Positions 1 through 13,366 are shown, counted from the stretch's first letter. The stretch is DNA of 64,000 bases from Epinephelus fuscoguttatus (GCF_011397635.1 NC_064770.1:29032098-29096097), one strand, 5' to 3'. Notes: a model not told the origin generated them from the letters alone. Translations and numbers: made by a program.

Positions 1-3000
1 CTCAGCTTAGAAGATGCACAGATGCAACTTCTCAATACGTTGTTCAGCCTCACTTCTGTCTCCTCCAAACTGTTACCTAAGACTTCCATCTTCAGCAAAA
101 CCTCAATCAGCTCTTGCTCCTTCCTGTCCAGGAGTCTCTCGTAGCCTTCTCGCATGTCCTGTGTTTCAGTCTCCATTTGCTGCACCTTCCCTAAGGCCAC
201 CTGCAGTTCCTCACTAACTCTCTCATATGAGTGCTCGAGATTGTAATAGTGTGTCTCATCTGTTTTCAAACGACTTTGCAGCCTGTTCACCTCCCCATCT
301 GCCTCACATAACTGGTTCTGCAGCTCCTGACAGCGACGGTCAAGCTGCTCTCTTTCCTCTTGAAGTTTTTCCACAGCAGATATTGTGCACGCCAGCTCCT
401 CTTGAAGCTGCCGTTGAGCTTCCTCAATATCTCTGGTCCAGGCCTGGGTCTTATTTAGGCTCTCCACCTGCTGTTCAGCCCGATCCAGTCTCTGCTGAAG
501 GTCTTGTGAGTGTTGCTCTGCCTGTGCCAGGCTGGCAGCCAAGCTCTTCCGTTCTCTGTCCTGACTTTCTTGAAGGAGCGTGAGGTGCTTCTGCAGACGA
601 GCCTCTTTTTGAGCCTGCGCTTCCTCATTAGCATGAAGTTGAGTTGTGACCTCTTGGAGGTGTTTGTGTAAGCGATCAGCCTCCTGTTGGAGACTGTGGT
701 AACTCTGCAACTCCTGCTGCAGCTGTGTGAACCGTGACGCGGCCTCCCTCCTCTGCTCCTCGCTGGCACTCAGCTGGGACTTCAGAGAGGCCATGCAGCG
801 CTCCCACTCTATCTGCTGCTCATGAAACCACCGACGGTCTTGCTCTAGATGGGCTTGTGCGAGTGCTGTGGCATCACCCGTGACCAGCAACTGTGCTTGT
901 TGAGCCAGGAGATCTACTCTTCGCCGTAGTTCAACTTCCCTGGCTTCCTCCTGGCCCCTCTTTTGAGCCTCCAGCTCAAAGCGGAGGTCTTGGTTTATCT
1001 TCTGCAGACGCTGTAAAGCCAATGCATGGTCCGAACATGAGTTTGAGGGAGGATCATTCTATGGGACAACAATGAGCTTTAATTAGGAAAAACTCTGCCA
1101 TGCATACTGATATTATATCACAGAATATGGATACACTTTTTTCTCTGTGTACATTAATTACAGTGTACATGGAACTTGTTTTTACAGGGCATTGCCTGAA
1201 AAATGACTTAAACTGGTGAATATCTAAATGTCTGAATGTCTTCTGTGTTTACCTGTGGATGAACCGTTTCCCATGAATGACTTTCTCTCTCTTGTTTGAG
1301 CTCATCCTGCAGATTCCTGTTTAGCTGCTGGAGTCGAGATAGTTCTCTCTGTGTTTGTTCCAGCTGCAGAGAAGTAGTAATGAAATTGTTACACTAAACA
1401 GGTATTCAAATACAAGTGTTTTTTTCTTGAGGTAATCGACCTTATGGCAGAATTACATGCACATACTCAAACATAATCTTACCTCTTTGACAAGTTGTCC
1501 AGTTTGCTGCTCACAGTGCAATTTTTCTGCCTCCTTGTTGCACTCACAGGTGATATTATCGCTCTGAGGTGTGGTTTTAGTTTGCTCAGTTTCACTCTGT
1601 GTATTTGAAAATTCATTGAAACACTCAACATTCGACAGCATTGTTGTGGAAGTAGAGCTGTCATTTCCAGCTCCTTCTACGCATGATGATGCATCTGTCA
1701 CACCTGGTGCACAGAACAAAGAAATGAATTTAACACTAGCATTGTACATGAGCAATGGATCTTGCTCTATCATTCGCTTCATGGCTGTTAAAAAGATCAG
1801 GAGTCATTGGAAAAAACACACCAGGTAAGATAACGCTACATTTGGCAATGGAACATACTGTGGCTAAGTTACATAGTTAGTTAGCTAGCTGGTGTTGGTG
1901 GTCACAAAAATTAAATGGTACTATGACAAACCTAAGACAAACTGCAGCTTTCTTGACTTGCAAAATTGTCATTTAAATTGACAAAACCGTATGTGTAATT
2001 TATAGCATAATTCATAAAGTATCAAAAAGTTATTTGCCACTTGCTGTTGACCATCGCACATATTTTTTCCAAAATAAGGTCCAATGGGGGACACCAGAAA
2101 GAGAGGTACTTCAGCTATCTATAAAGTGAGAATTTACATAACATTTCAGTTTGCTCCAGAAATTTTAAAATTTCACTTACTATTAAAAACCTCTGTGATG
2201 GTGACATTTTTTTTGTCTCAGTTTGTTCATCAACTCACCAGTCTGTGTGGTTGCAACAGGAAGACAGGAAGCACCTTCACCCTCCTCTACCTGCTGTGGA
2301 CGACTAATGGGAGTCGGAGCAGAGGAGATGGAGGGTGAGACGGGGGAGGACTGATGAGAGGAGGAGATTGTGGACGTTGCAGAGCTTCCATCAGCAGAAC
2401 TCTGCTCTGTCTCTGGCTGCAGTTTAGGCTCCTGCATTTTCTGCTGCTGATGTGTTTCCTCTGCACATCCTCTGACACTGGTTTTGTGCTCTTGAAAAAA
2501 GGTGTTTGAGCGTTCAGCTTTCTCCAGACCCTCAGCTGACTGTGAGTCTGTATGCTGCGATTTCTGTTGACTCTTCTGCTCTGAAAGGGAGCTGTAAGGA
2601 ATGACAACAAAACATATTGAGAAATGTATTTTAATCTAATAACAGCCATAACACTGCTTGTGACGAGTAGAGGTACTTCAAGATGTAAACTGCTAATTGA
2701 CACCAAGGTTGCAGCACTAAGGACAACTTTATTTACTTTGTGATGTCAGGTGGAGGACTGGGCCTCACATTCTTCAACACTGCCTGGACCCAGTTGCGTC
2801 TCATCCCAGAGGTCATAGCACAGAGTGTGTACACGCCATCTCTGGTCTGTGGAAACATAAATATAACACCTTAAAGGGGAATGTGGTGGATGTGCTGGCT
2901 TTAAGAAATGGTTTCTAGTCATATTTATGTATCCTGTAGTAACATCTTGTCAGTTTATCTAAAATGTTGGATTACCTTGATTTTCTCTCTGATGGTCAAG

Positions 3001-6000
3001 CATACAAAATTAATTTTCTTAAAGGGACAATTCACCCCAAAACGAAAAACCCCATATTTTTCCTTACACCTATAGTTGTTTTTATCAATCCAGACTGTTT
3101 TGGGTGTGAGTTGCAGAGTGTTTGAGATATCAGGTGTAGAGATGTCTCCAGATATGACCAGGTCATGATTACTGGAAAGAGACATTAGGTTCGAATGTCT
3201 TTTTCAGTGCTTAGAGCACCACAAGCTGAGTGCCATCTAGTTCAATTATATTTAAAAGGCAGAATTTTCAGAAGGCAGACATCTCTACAACCAGTATCTC
3301 CAACACTTGGCAACTCACCCCAAAATAATCCAGATTCATAAATAGCACTACAGGTAAGACGGAAAATATGTAATTTTTGATTTGGGGGTGAACTGTCCCT
3401 TTAAGAAAATATGTTTTGTGGTTAGTGATATAAATGTGTGTTGTGAAACTGTTTTACAAATGTAGTACAATAGGCTGTAAAGAAGAATTAGATGTGCATA
3501 GACTGTAGCAGATTTAGATTGATTGTTATTGGTACATACAATAAGAAAACAGCACAATACAAAATACTACATAACAGGAAAGCAGGAATATTGGTCATTT
3601 TGTATCAGGTAATTGCAATGGCATTCAGATCCAGACAAATATCACATACTGTATTCAAGAGTTTCTGTAGTTCAGAATTATTTTGGTTTCTCCTATCTTT
3701 TTTTTAAAGAAAGTTAATTTCAACTTTTGGGCAGCACGGTGGTGTGGTGGTTAGCACTCTCGCCTCACAGCAAGAGGGTTGCCAGTTCGATCCCGGGCGG
3801 GGGAGCCCTTCTGTGCGGAGTTTGCATGTTCTCCCCGTGTCAGCGTGGGTTCTCTCCGGGCACTCCGGCTTCCTCCCACAGTCCAAAGACATGCAGACTG
3901 GGGACTAGGTTAACTGGTAACTCTAAATTGTCCATAGGTGTGAATGTGAGCGTGAATGGTTGTTTGTCTCTATGTGTCAGCCCTGCGATAGTCTGGCAAC
4001 CTGTCCAGGGTGTACCCTGAAGCGGTTAGAAGATGAATGAATTAATTTCAACTTTTGAAACTGTTGCTTCAACTATTCCTTCAACTTCTCCCTACAAAAC
4101 AACGTGAGAGCAGGTCAAAGACAACAATGTAGTTTACATCTGACACCAGAAAAGAACTGGACTTAGATTTACAAAACCTCAATGAAACAATGTTACAGTA
4201 AGTAAGCATATTTGCCTTCAGATCAAATGAAGTCCAGCTAAGATTGCAAGGGTGCAGAGAAATAAACAATTCACAAAACGAAGGGCAGGAAACACAGGAA
4301 GTGGAGTTTGCAGAGAATACTAAAAGTTTCATCAAAAATAAAGGATCTGCACTCCAGATATTTAACAACATAAACATTTGAGGAACACAAACCAAAATCA
4401 ACCTTGGTATAAGTGCAATGTGTGTTCACAAAGTTTCTCCATACTAGGTCCATGCCTAAATGCCTCAAAAGAAACATCTCACCAAACAGTCTCTGCACAA
4501 TGAGTCGAAAAGTCTGAATGAGCATCATCACAAATGAGCTGCTGATCCATTCTTTTCTAGCATCAACCATCATCAACTGCTGGAAGACACTGCCACATAC
4601 TATTTAGCGTACCTGCCTCTGTAGCAGCTAAATAAGTTGATTTTGAATTGCTCTAAATATTCATCAAGCCATGAATGTGTGGATACAATGAAATCGTCAC
4701 CATAATTAATAAAAAAAAAAACAGGACAATTATGATGATATATGTGCTTTTATGTGCATTACTCATTTATTTCACTGTTAATTTGAGCAAGTATTGAACT
4801 CACATGAATTTGAAAACCACAGTTCTTCTGAGCTGGGTAGTCTTTGATGTCAAAACATGTGGACAAGTTTATCTCACCCTCCACATCAGCTGCCTGAAAT
4901 GAACAATCAGGGAACAAGACAGCTTAGGGCAAATATGTCTGTAACATAAACCTGCATTCAGACATTCACTCACAGTTAATGTTGAGTAAAGTGTCATGAA
5001 TTTCTTTTTAAGTTTGCTATAGGATCAATCTCCATATGAACAGACATATGAGCTGTAAAATTACATTCATTTTTTAATTTAATGAAGCAGAATAATGCAG
5101 AAACAAGCACACCTCCTCAGCTATTGAATCTTTGTAGAACCTCAGGATTTGGTCAGTCAGGACACACCAGTGTTTCTGCCACTATAAGTAGAGCAGGACG
5201 AGATTATTAGCTTGTCAGACCTGTAATCATGCCACTGTTCCTAAAATTTTAAGTGACATTGTATTGGCCAATTCACCTGTCCAGATGCATCCTGCCGCAT
5301 TATCCATCCTTTCCTAAAGTTGAGCAGGTCAGGCTAAAGAAGAAGCAAAGCATCTTATGTGTCAAAGAAATACTAGGGTACTCCACAAATGTTATCTATT
5401 ACTTTACCAATGATCATTATTTATTATCTAAATGTGTTTCCATACACCGACTTCTGTGAGAATGTGTCAGGATCAGACTCACAATAGCGGAGGCCTCAAC
5501 ATCTCTGCACTCGAGGGATTTTAGCCCAAGGTAACGAGGGAGTGCCGAGCGTGAGACATCAGGAGCAGAGCGTTTCAACTCCTGGGAGAGAAAAGAGGAT
5601 AATACTACAACTGAAGGGATGTGAGAAAATGGGGGATTTGCTGCTGTTTTGCAACCAGAAATACCAGAATTAACAAGAGCAGCAACTAGTTTTGTTCTTA
5701 TATGTACCTTCTAAAGTACTGGATTCATAATTCACAGCATATGTTCTCTTGGTGGTGTATTTCTTAACATTAGGCCTTAAATAAAGTCATGTTAAAAAAA
5801 ACAATGAATTGAATTTAAAGGCAGCAAAAGAAGACTTCCAACAGTTGGTGGAGAATATAGTATCATCAGCATATACTGGAGCTTTCTACGAGCTATTGGG
5901 AATATTACAAAGGGACATTAATTGGGAAATATGAATACTAGTATTTGAATGGCAAGACAAGGGCCTGTTTCCACATGACGCTTTTCTTCACTAGAAAAGC

Positions 6001-9000
6001 AGTCACAAGGCCCTGGGGAGCACTTCATTCCAGCGCTTCTTCTTAATGACATGCCACGTGTGGGTTTTGTTTCTATGGCGACAACATCTTGAAATTAACT
6101 TTAGCTAGGTAGCTATTGTAACGCTACATTAACAGAGGGCTGAATACACAGTTGACATCAAGCTTACAAAGTATACGGTGGTAAAAGCCAAGCGGCAACC
6201 CCTGAGGTTGAAAAATGAAGCCCATGTGGACGTGCCAGATATGGAAATTTACTGGATGGCTTCTTGAGGCTGGCCCCAAAACAGAGTCAGTCCCAATAGA
6301 CTCCCATGTTAAAATGCCCAACTTTACAGTGGAAATAAACATGTTTACGGCCTGGTACAAAAAATGGTTTGGGTTTGGTTTTATTGTTAATATAGTTCAA
6401 TGACAACTGTACGGACTTGGGGTTTTTTTCTATCTCATCTGTTTACATTTTATTAAGGCCCAACGTTACACATATTTAATGGCAGGGTCACTTCAGTGAC
6501 AGGACATCTGAGAGGCATTGCTACAGTCAGTGAGTCAGATCTACTCTTCGCTCCTCCACAGTGCCAGCCTCTCATTCAAATATGGTCACCTCTGGTTCCA
6601 AAAAAACAAGATGCTGACAGTCAAAATGCCAAATTAGAGGCTTCGAAACAGCAGTCCACAAACCAATGGGTGACATCACAGATGCTACATCCATTATTTA
6701 CAAAGTCTATGATAAAAGCACACCACTCACCAGCAACATCCAGCTGTTTTATTTTGCATGAAGCATCAATAAGTTAATGATAATAATAATAATAATAATA
6801 ATATATCTTGCAGGGCGCTTAGAGAGAGTGGCTGACTGAACAGAATCAACAACATGGTGTTTGTAGAACAGTAATCATGTAGAAAAGAAACTATCATTTA
6901 AATGAATGAACAACACACGGCCCAAAATGCAGCATGCCTTCAGCAACCAGCAAGAAACCAGAGTGAACAATCCTTCTAATCATATACTCCTGCTAGTCCC
7001 ACTCTGTGCATTGCCACAGTCATGAGACAGTGCCATTATTGGCTCTGAAACCGAACTGGTGTGGATTTTATGCCAGCAGACACATGTCTTAATTTGACTT
7101 TTTTATATAAGCAAGTCAACAAAGAAATTGGATCCTTAAGATCACTGCAGTGCCCACCTTTATATGGAGGGGCTACATGAGTCAGTTCTAATCAACTCGC
7201 AAGAAAATATACAGTTAATATATGTATGTAATAATCAGATTGGTAAAAACAGCAGCAGCTAACAGTCACTTTAAAAAGGTACTCATAAATACACATTGAA
7301 AGTGGAAGTACCTGTTTCTTTACTTTGTTGCAGTTATGATGACATGCAGTGGCAGAAACTAAAGAGGAGGAAGACTCCAGTGGCTCAGAGGAGCTGCTTG
7401 TTTTCATTTTCTCCGCTTGGTCACCATCACACTCTTTGCCATCCCTTTAAAGATAGAAACACACATGGAACAGATTGACCAGTTACTGTATTTCATTTGA
7501 AACATAGCACAGTAACAGCATTTCAAATAAAAAGAAAAATCCAGGAGACTGTGAGAAAAAACAACAGACCTTAGTTGCTCCACAGAAGAGGACCGCTGGC
7601 CAGAATTGAGGACTGACTCTTCTGTGCTTTGTCCTTTTTTTACTTGTGAACTTGAAACTACACAGTCTGAATCTGTTTCAGAGACAGCAGTAAAGAATCA
7701 AAAGTGGTAAATAAAACAATTTAAGAAGCTTCTTCGGTGATATTTATCATTATTTTCTTACAAAGCTTCCTTTTAATTTAACAACTTCTTAGCTGTGGTG
7801 CAACTTAAGAAAAAAACCTAACAAATAAAATAATTAATATGAGCCAAACTATTTAGATTTTTAGACATATATAAGAATTTTAACTGTAATATAAGAATGA
7901 AATTACCGTCTCCAGTGGGTCTTTGGTCAAGTCTGCTGAGAGAGCGGCTGTTTCTCATGAACTGAGCAGCAGTGAGAGAGGAGGTGTGGAGAGAGGAAAA
8001 GCTCCGGCTGCTACAGAGGCGGAGAGCTGGTCTGGCTGGGCGAGACGATTGTCTAGTACCCTGGTGGCCAAGGCTGCCTCTTTTCAAACTGCCACCAGCT
8101 TTACTGTCGCTAGCAGTTAAATCACTCCCTTTGCTGTTGAGGCTGTTCCTCCTTCCACCACTAACGCTGGTTTTACTGCTGCTGGCCTGTTTACCTCCAC
8201 TAGATGCAGCCACAGTTGATGCTGCTGGGTCCTTTGGGAGAGAGAGAGAGCAAGAGCAGAGGCTCAACAGTGATTGTTGAGAAAATAAGTCGCAAAATTA
8301 TGTCATTCTCTATAGTTTTTAGCTTTGAGGATGACAACATTTAAATATCAAACATCACACCTCGTGGTCATCCCTGTCCCAACATGGACTCATCCAATCC
8401 AATCACCTCTGGAGAGAACATTTTAATCCCCATGAGCTCTTAATTCACTTAAGTACCATCTGACCGACACTGTGATCGTGGACACACACAAACACACACT
8501 TGAACTTAATCACACTTGAGCATTGGAAAGCCATCAGACACAGGCGGTCTATTCCAGTCTCTAGAGATGCAGCCTTACCAACTGCAGAGGTAATCAATCT
8601 GTGGCTGGACCACAAGACAGAGAAATCAATTAGAGGAGGCTCGAAGAGTCCTGACTTAGCAGCTTGCGCTGGTTGTAAATGCACTGACTTAAGTTTCAGC
8701 CATTAATGGCTACATAAATAAAACAATACATGCACATCCAGCAAAAACCACCCACTCAGAGGAAATAATGTCCATCTGAAGTGAACAAAACATAACATTT
8801 CTATTGTTAATATAGTCAAATGTTATATATTTTAATATCAGTATTTTTATTGGGGAATAATGTTTCCCATTTATGTTGTGAAATGAATATCCCAAGGGGC
8901 CTCAGAGCATAGACCAATAATCTAAACACATCTTTGCATGCACAGTCAGGAGGAAGTTGTTATAAAGTAAGATGTCGTACTACGACTCTTCAAATCACAT

Positions 9001-10863
9001 TTGCCAGTGAGCTTCACTGCTGATATGAAAACCGGCAAAACATAGTCAGAGCAGTTTCATATTCAGCACACTTACAAAATGAAACAAAACCCTGCAAATT
9101 TCAATGTTTCTGACTTTATTTGTTATGTTGATGTGTTAATTGAGTTAATGAGTATAAGGTCCATGGTTTAGACACGAACATGTATTTTGGGGATCTTATT
9201 TAAAGGAACCCACATGATCCAGTTAATTATGAGCCAACTTAACAACTCAAAACAATTTCAACAACTCTGCTGTGCTGCACACATGGAAGGATTACTGAAC
9301 AGAACAAAGGCCCAGGGGCCAAAAGTGTAGGGGGCCTCCTGGCCCCTATACATGCATTACTCAAATTAACATGTGCTGACCAGGAAGAGATCCAAAAACA
9401 CTACAAAGAGACACAAACCAACTACAAAAGAAAAACCACGAAGACACACAAACTGACCAAAGACGAATCAAAAATACCTCAAAGAGATACAAAACCACAA
9501 GAAGGTACATTACAACTACAAATACAAAGACATGCAAAGCAACAACCCAAAACAACTACAAAGTGTGTGTCTTGCCCCTATGTAGGAGAGGTTGGGGGCC
9601 TTTTGTATATCCTTGCTCAGGGGCCCATTGTGTAGTAATCCTCTCATGGTTGCACATCATTTTAACACAGCTAAGTCCTGGTCTGTGGTGGGAGACGTTT
9701 TTTTTTTTTTAAGAATGAAAAATTTAAATGTTAAGTAAGTCATAAGGTCACATATTGTCTTATCCACAAGACACTTCATATCTATGCATCAATACACACT
9801 GAATCTGATAAATCTGAATCTGAAAAATGCCAGACAAGGAAACCCTTGGTTAAGGTCATGAGCATCAATTAATTATGAAATGGGCATTTCTGAAGTGAAT
9901 GTGGCACTGACCTTCCCTCCTTTCTCCTGTGCAGGTTTGTTGGTCCTAGAGTTTACCAGGGTCTCAGGCCACCTGTTATTGATCAGATTAAGATAGTTAA
10001 ACATGAATCATCCTGTAATCTTGCACTTTCAGGAAACAATTAGTTAGTGAGGGTCACGGTGTTATTATCATATTTTATTTGGCTATATTTAAGGAAAGCA
10101 TTCCTGTTCTGATTATTCAAATTTATTATTTATTTATTTGTAAGGCAGCTGATGAGCAGCTTCTGGATATGGCCAAAATTAATGGAAAACATCTGTGTCA
10201 TAAAGTTTTATAGCATGCAAGGGAGCCTATATGGCACTGGATGGCATTTTCTTAATTCTAAGGCCATCATAGAGGGTATTTTATCACGTTTTGTCTACTG
10301 TAGGGGTATCCAAGATCCTCCAATATCAGCTTTTCTAAATCAGTCTACTGCGCTGTTTAAAAATGTAATGCAAAATCGCTACCTGTGGTCAAGTAATGCT
10401 GCAACAAATTGTCACTTTAATTGACATGTAGTCAATTACTGCCCAGAGTAAGCAGGATGGTGCCAGGAATCATTAACATTTGGGAGTCATGAGAGTGTTA
10501 TGTAGAGACTACGCACACAGTTCATGAAGGTAAGGGTTAAAAAAACACAGACACACACACAAATCTATATCATATCCTTAAGAAAGAAATAATTTACTGC
10601 CAATAAATTGATCAGGTGTAGTGACAAAACAAGTAAAAAGTACAAACTTTTGCAAACACGCTCACTGTCCCTTCTCATTATGTTGTTACTGATGTATTCA
10701 ATATTTCAACTGCCATATGAGGATACTTTTTTTTAGAATTTTTATTATTATTGAGATGTTAGGGACAGCACAATCCCAAAATAGCATAAAACCAGTGTTG
10801 CCCTAACAGTAATGTAGGAAACAGTTAGATAATGCTGACTTACCTTGGTGCCTTGGACATCAT
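1..10863 (-). CDS. TRIOBP/MPRIP-type PH-domain and coiled-coil protein, 3' end missing
   Basis: Fourteen coding exons join in one phase: 10844-10863, 9912-9972, 7907-8231, 7570-7672, 7312-7444, 5483-5581, 5277-5333, 5113-5181, 4804-4893, 2737-2846, 2239-2591, 1483-1703, 1253-1363 and 1-1058 (continues left). This gives at least 936 residues. Residues 1-247 are a Ser-rich, low-complexity head. A PH domain spans about 248-355, opening with [10 protein letters not shown] and closing with [20 protein letters not shown], which closely resembles the PH domain of TRIOBP and the second PH domain of MPRIP. A Gln/Glu-rich linker follows, then an uninterrupted heptad-like coiled coil from about 548 to the edge. 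These proteins are F-actin and myosin-phosphatase scaffolds. The PH C-terminal half looks more TRIOBP-like, while the neighbours natd1, tmem11 and dhrs7b favour mprip; there is no N-terminal PH domain as in mammalian MPRIP. The 20-nt first exon is the least certain part. I therefore leave the symbol blank. Confidence 0.85.
3019..3404. mobile_element. TTAA-flanked MITE, family A copy 1
   Basis: Inverted ends of the type AAAGGGACARTTCACCCC are bounded by TTAA on both sides (3019-3022 and 3401-3404), consistent with a non-autonomous piggyBac-like element. There is no coding capacity. It is about 380 bp long and lies in an intron of the PH-domain gene. Related copies are at 28.85, 48.34 and 63.2 kb. 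Confidence 0.8.
3729..4041 (+). mobile_element. tRNA-derived SINE, internally deleted copy
   Basis: The element has a tRNA-like head with an A-box-like TGGTTAGCACTC and a B-box GTTCGATCC, then the body typical of fish V-SINE/DANA-like elements. A perfect 15-bp target-site duplication (TTAATTTCAACTTTT) flanks it at 3714-3728 and 4042-4056. Compared with the copy at 27.3 kb it lacks about 60 bp before the tail, and the GAAT tail is only two units. It sits in the intron after the PH-domain exon at 4804-4893. Confidence 0.9.
6207..6715. repeat. unclassified dispersed repeat, copy 1
   Basis: The stretch aligns over roughly 350 bp with 32500-32862. Both copies contain a TACAAAAAATGG motif, GTTTACATTTTATTAAGGC, a GTCACTTCAGTGACAGG-like block, and an ending close to ATTTnTACAAAGTCTATGA. 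No terminal inverted repeat or coding sequence is obvious. It sits in the intron between exons 7312-7444 and 5483-5581. I cannot assign a family name. Confidence 0.6.
6778..6803 (+). repeat. (TAA)n microsatellite
   Basis: About eight uninterrupted TAA units, directly downstream of the unclassified repeat and within an intron. Confidence 0.9.
9289..9641. mobile_element. small inverted-end repeat element
   Basis: The left end GGATTACTGAACAG...AGGGGCC and right end GGGGCCC...GTAGTAATCC form imperfect inverted termini. The interior (about 9393-9560) is built of loosely repeated ACAAAGAGAYACAAA units. It looks like a non-autonomous DNA element in the intron between exons 9912-9972 and 7907-8231. 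No target duplication was identified. Confidence 0.55.
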
Positions 10864-10995
10864 TTTCAAAAGCACAATTAAAAACCACTAAATGAGGCGT
10901 AAAAAATTCTGGCTGATACTGTTATCCATCTGCGAAATAGGTGCGCTCCCTCTCACTCTGGCAAAAACAGGTCTATACAACAGTGTCCCAAAGAA

Positions 10996-11022
<27 letters not shown>
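10996..11022 (+). repeat. (CA)n microsatellite
   Basis: About 13 uninterrupted CA dinucleotides, just upstream of the proposed first coding exon of the PH-domain gene. Confidence 0.9.
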
Positions 11023-11026
<4 letters not shown>

Positions 11027-11449
11027 CACACACAGTTGACAAACTCTATTAGTGTTTGCAAGATTAAGCCAACAGATTAACAGGATTACTTCACTGTAAT
11101 GTTGGTGATCTTGACATACCTGCCTACAATGTCTGGAAATGCTGCAAAAGTCTAGTTTCTATCACATCTAAGTATGTAATTTACATAAATACAATCCACA
11201 AGAAAAGTCGAAAGAAACTAAAGAAAAATTATTTTTTTAAAGTCCAACTGAGGGGATTTGACTGCTGACCTTATGTTTGCACTGCTTATGACACACAGTG
11301 ACAAAGCTGTCACTGCGGATCTGTGAGCTGTGACCTTACCTGGACTATCAAAAACTGTTTCTTAGATTCATCACTAGTCTGCATAAAAACACTTTTAGTC
11401 TTGAGACTATAGGTTAAAACTACATTATTGGCCATGAGGCAATTCTAAG

Positions 11450-11876
11450 CAGTGTTGGAGAAATAACTGATTACACGTAACTGGTTATATGCAGCAAATT
11501 ACATATAACTAAATTACAAAATAAATGTAATTGTGACCAGTGGCATTTACTGAGGAAAAATGTGTGATCTAATTACAGTTGATAATCAAAATGTTGGTGA
11601 TTGGGGTCACACTGAATATATTCTTTTCAATTAAAAATCTATATGTAGAATAAAAAAAAAATATCACTCTGTTGCTTTGCATCTTTTTTTCTGTGCAGGA
11701 ATGCCTTGTTTTGCCATGGGCTAGTTTTCAACTTTATTGCTCAGTTTAAAACATATGTTGTCAAAAAGTTATCAAATGTAATAAGTTACATTATTTTGAT
11801 GAATTAATTGAAATTTTTACATTACTTATTAGCCTACATTTTTTACAGTGTAACTAGTAGGCCCAATCCAGCACTG
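11450..11876. mobile_element. non-autonomous hAT-type MITE
   Basis: The termini CAGTGTTGG and CCAGCACTG are imperfect inverted repeats. Flanking octamers ATTCTAAG (11442-11449) and ATTCTAAT (11877-11884) match at seven of eight bases, as expected for an aged 8-bp hAT target duplication. The interior is AT-rich with many TAATTACA-like motifs. No reading frame. Confidence 0.75.
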
Positions 11877-12133
11877 ATTCTAATTAGCTGTATCTAGTAG
11901 TATCAGGTAACATTACAGATTAAAGTTAGACAGGTGTTGTTAAAACTATACATGCAATACATTTTACACACTACATAGGCAATATTTCTTTCCTTTTTTC
12001 CAATTCCAGATGACATGGCATAAAAATGAAATGTAACAAATGTTAAAAGGGTGTCTGATCGCTCCTATGTTTAATATCCTCCTGGGACCCTGTCTCCTCA
12101 TATGATGACATCATATTTTGGGTTTAGTTGACC

Positions 12134-12520
12134 TTACAGATGGAATCACCTTGTTGTTTACATTTACTTCCGGGTAGAAAACCGGTGCGTCAGTTGAATG
12201 AAGACGAGCGAGACGAACGAGAGGTAAGCTATATATATCATCGTTTAGAATAATTTGATATTTGTAAAGTCTATAAACCAATGATTGAACAAACATTACT
12301 ACTTCTGTATGCATGTTTTTGTAATTAGTCATGGTTATCGTAGATTAGTTGAGCTAACGGTTAGCTGTTCAATCATTGGTTTTATAGACTTTACAAACAT
12401 GAAGTTATTCTAAATGATATATATAGCTTACTTCTTGTTCATCTCGTTCGTCTTCATTCAACTGACGTGCCGGTTTTCTACCCGGAAGTAAATGTAAACA
12501 ACAAGGCAATTCCGTCTATA
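12134..12520. mobile_element. foldback element with ~157-bp inverted arms
   Basis: Arms at 12134-12291 and 12366-12520 are near-perfect reverse complements over about 155 bp, separated by about 74 bp. Shared arm landmarks include ACTTCCGGGTAGAAAACCGG and ACCAATGATTGAACA. This is the shape of a foldback/MITE relic, and no transposase is present. Confidence 0.85.
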
Positions 12521-12900
12521 CTACATACTACTTAACTTATGACTGTTGTCCTCATTCGTGAACACGTTTTTGTGCCACCTAGTGGTAATAAGAACACAAT
12601 ACACTAATCCATGTAAAAACAAGATGGCAGCCATCTCTGCCAAGTCAGTCTGCAGCCGATCCCGACACAAAACTGGACAAGGTCCAAAAGCTGATTGGAT
12701 TTCATGGTTGAAACTTGTTTATGACTTGTTTATTTATGATTAATGACGTTTGAAGTGTGATATGGCAGCAAATATGACCAATTTTAGCAACAGTAACAAG
12801 CTAAGACACTGTTAATTAGGAATTACTCTTTTGAAGACATTGGGACCACTGATGGACTGGGAGGGGGGGTCCGCCTCGGTTGAAAACGCCGCGCTAAAAT

Positions 12901-13110
12901 GTCCTCTTGAGTGGCGAAAATGAGAGGATGTGCCCTATCAGCTGCCCTCTTGAATGATGAAAACGAGCTGATGTGCCCTTTTGGCTGCCCTCTTGATTAA
13001 CAAAAACGATAGGATGTGCCCTTTTGGCTGCCCTCTTGAGTGATGAAAACAAGACGATGTACCCTATTGGATGAAAACGAGTGGATGTGCCCTTTTGGCT
13101 GCCCTCTTGT
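12901..13110 (+). repeat. minisatellite, ~43-bp unit
   Basis: The anchor GCTGCCCTCTTG recurs at 12941, 12984, 13027 and 13098, giving two exact 43-bp periods and one 71-bp step caused by an extra partial unit. Units also share GATGAAAACGAG and GATGTGCCC. There are about five diverged copies. The open frame across it on the minus strand is a by-product of the repeat. Confidence 0.85.
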
Positions 13111-13366
13111 TCCCATGTCATGCAGTAGGTGCCCTTTTTTCCTTTTCGCCCTTGCCCTTCAAACATCCTGAGTCCGTCACTGATTGGGACTTTACTGTTG
13201 TCTCATTTGAGGACATTGGGACTTTATCATCCTCTCGTTTGAGGACATTTGGACTTAATTATTGTTGACAATGTTTAGTTTTTTATACTTATCAGGTCCT
13301 ACTGATCCGAAATAGATAAGACAAAGTAAAAGTGCATACTAAACTAAAGTTTGGGTCTCGGGCGGA

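Noticed and set aside
3760-3800. tRNA-like A and B boxes, considered as a tRNA gene
   Set aside because: The sequence does not fold as a full cloverleaf with an anticodon arm and continues into a SINE body flanked by a target duplication.
3727-4020. 97-codon and similar frames at 3.7 kb and 27.3 kb with near-identical translations
   Set aside because: Both fall entirely inside tRNA-derived SINE copies, which are not protein coding.
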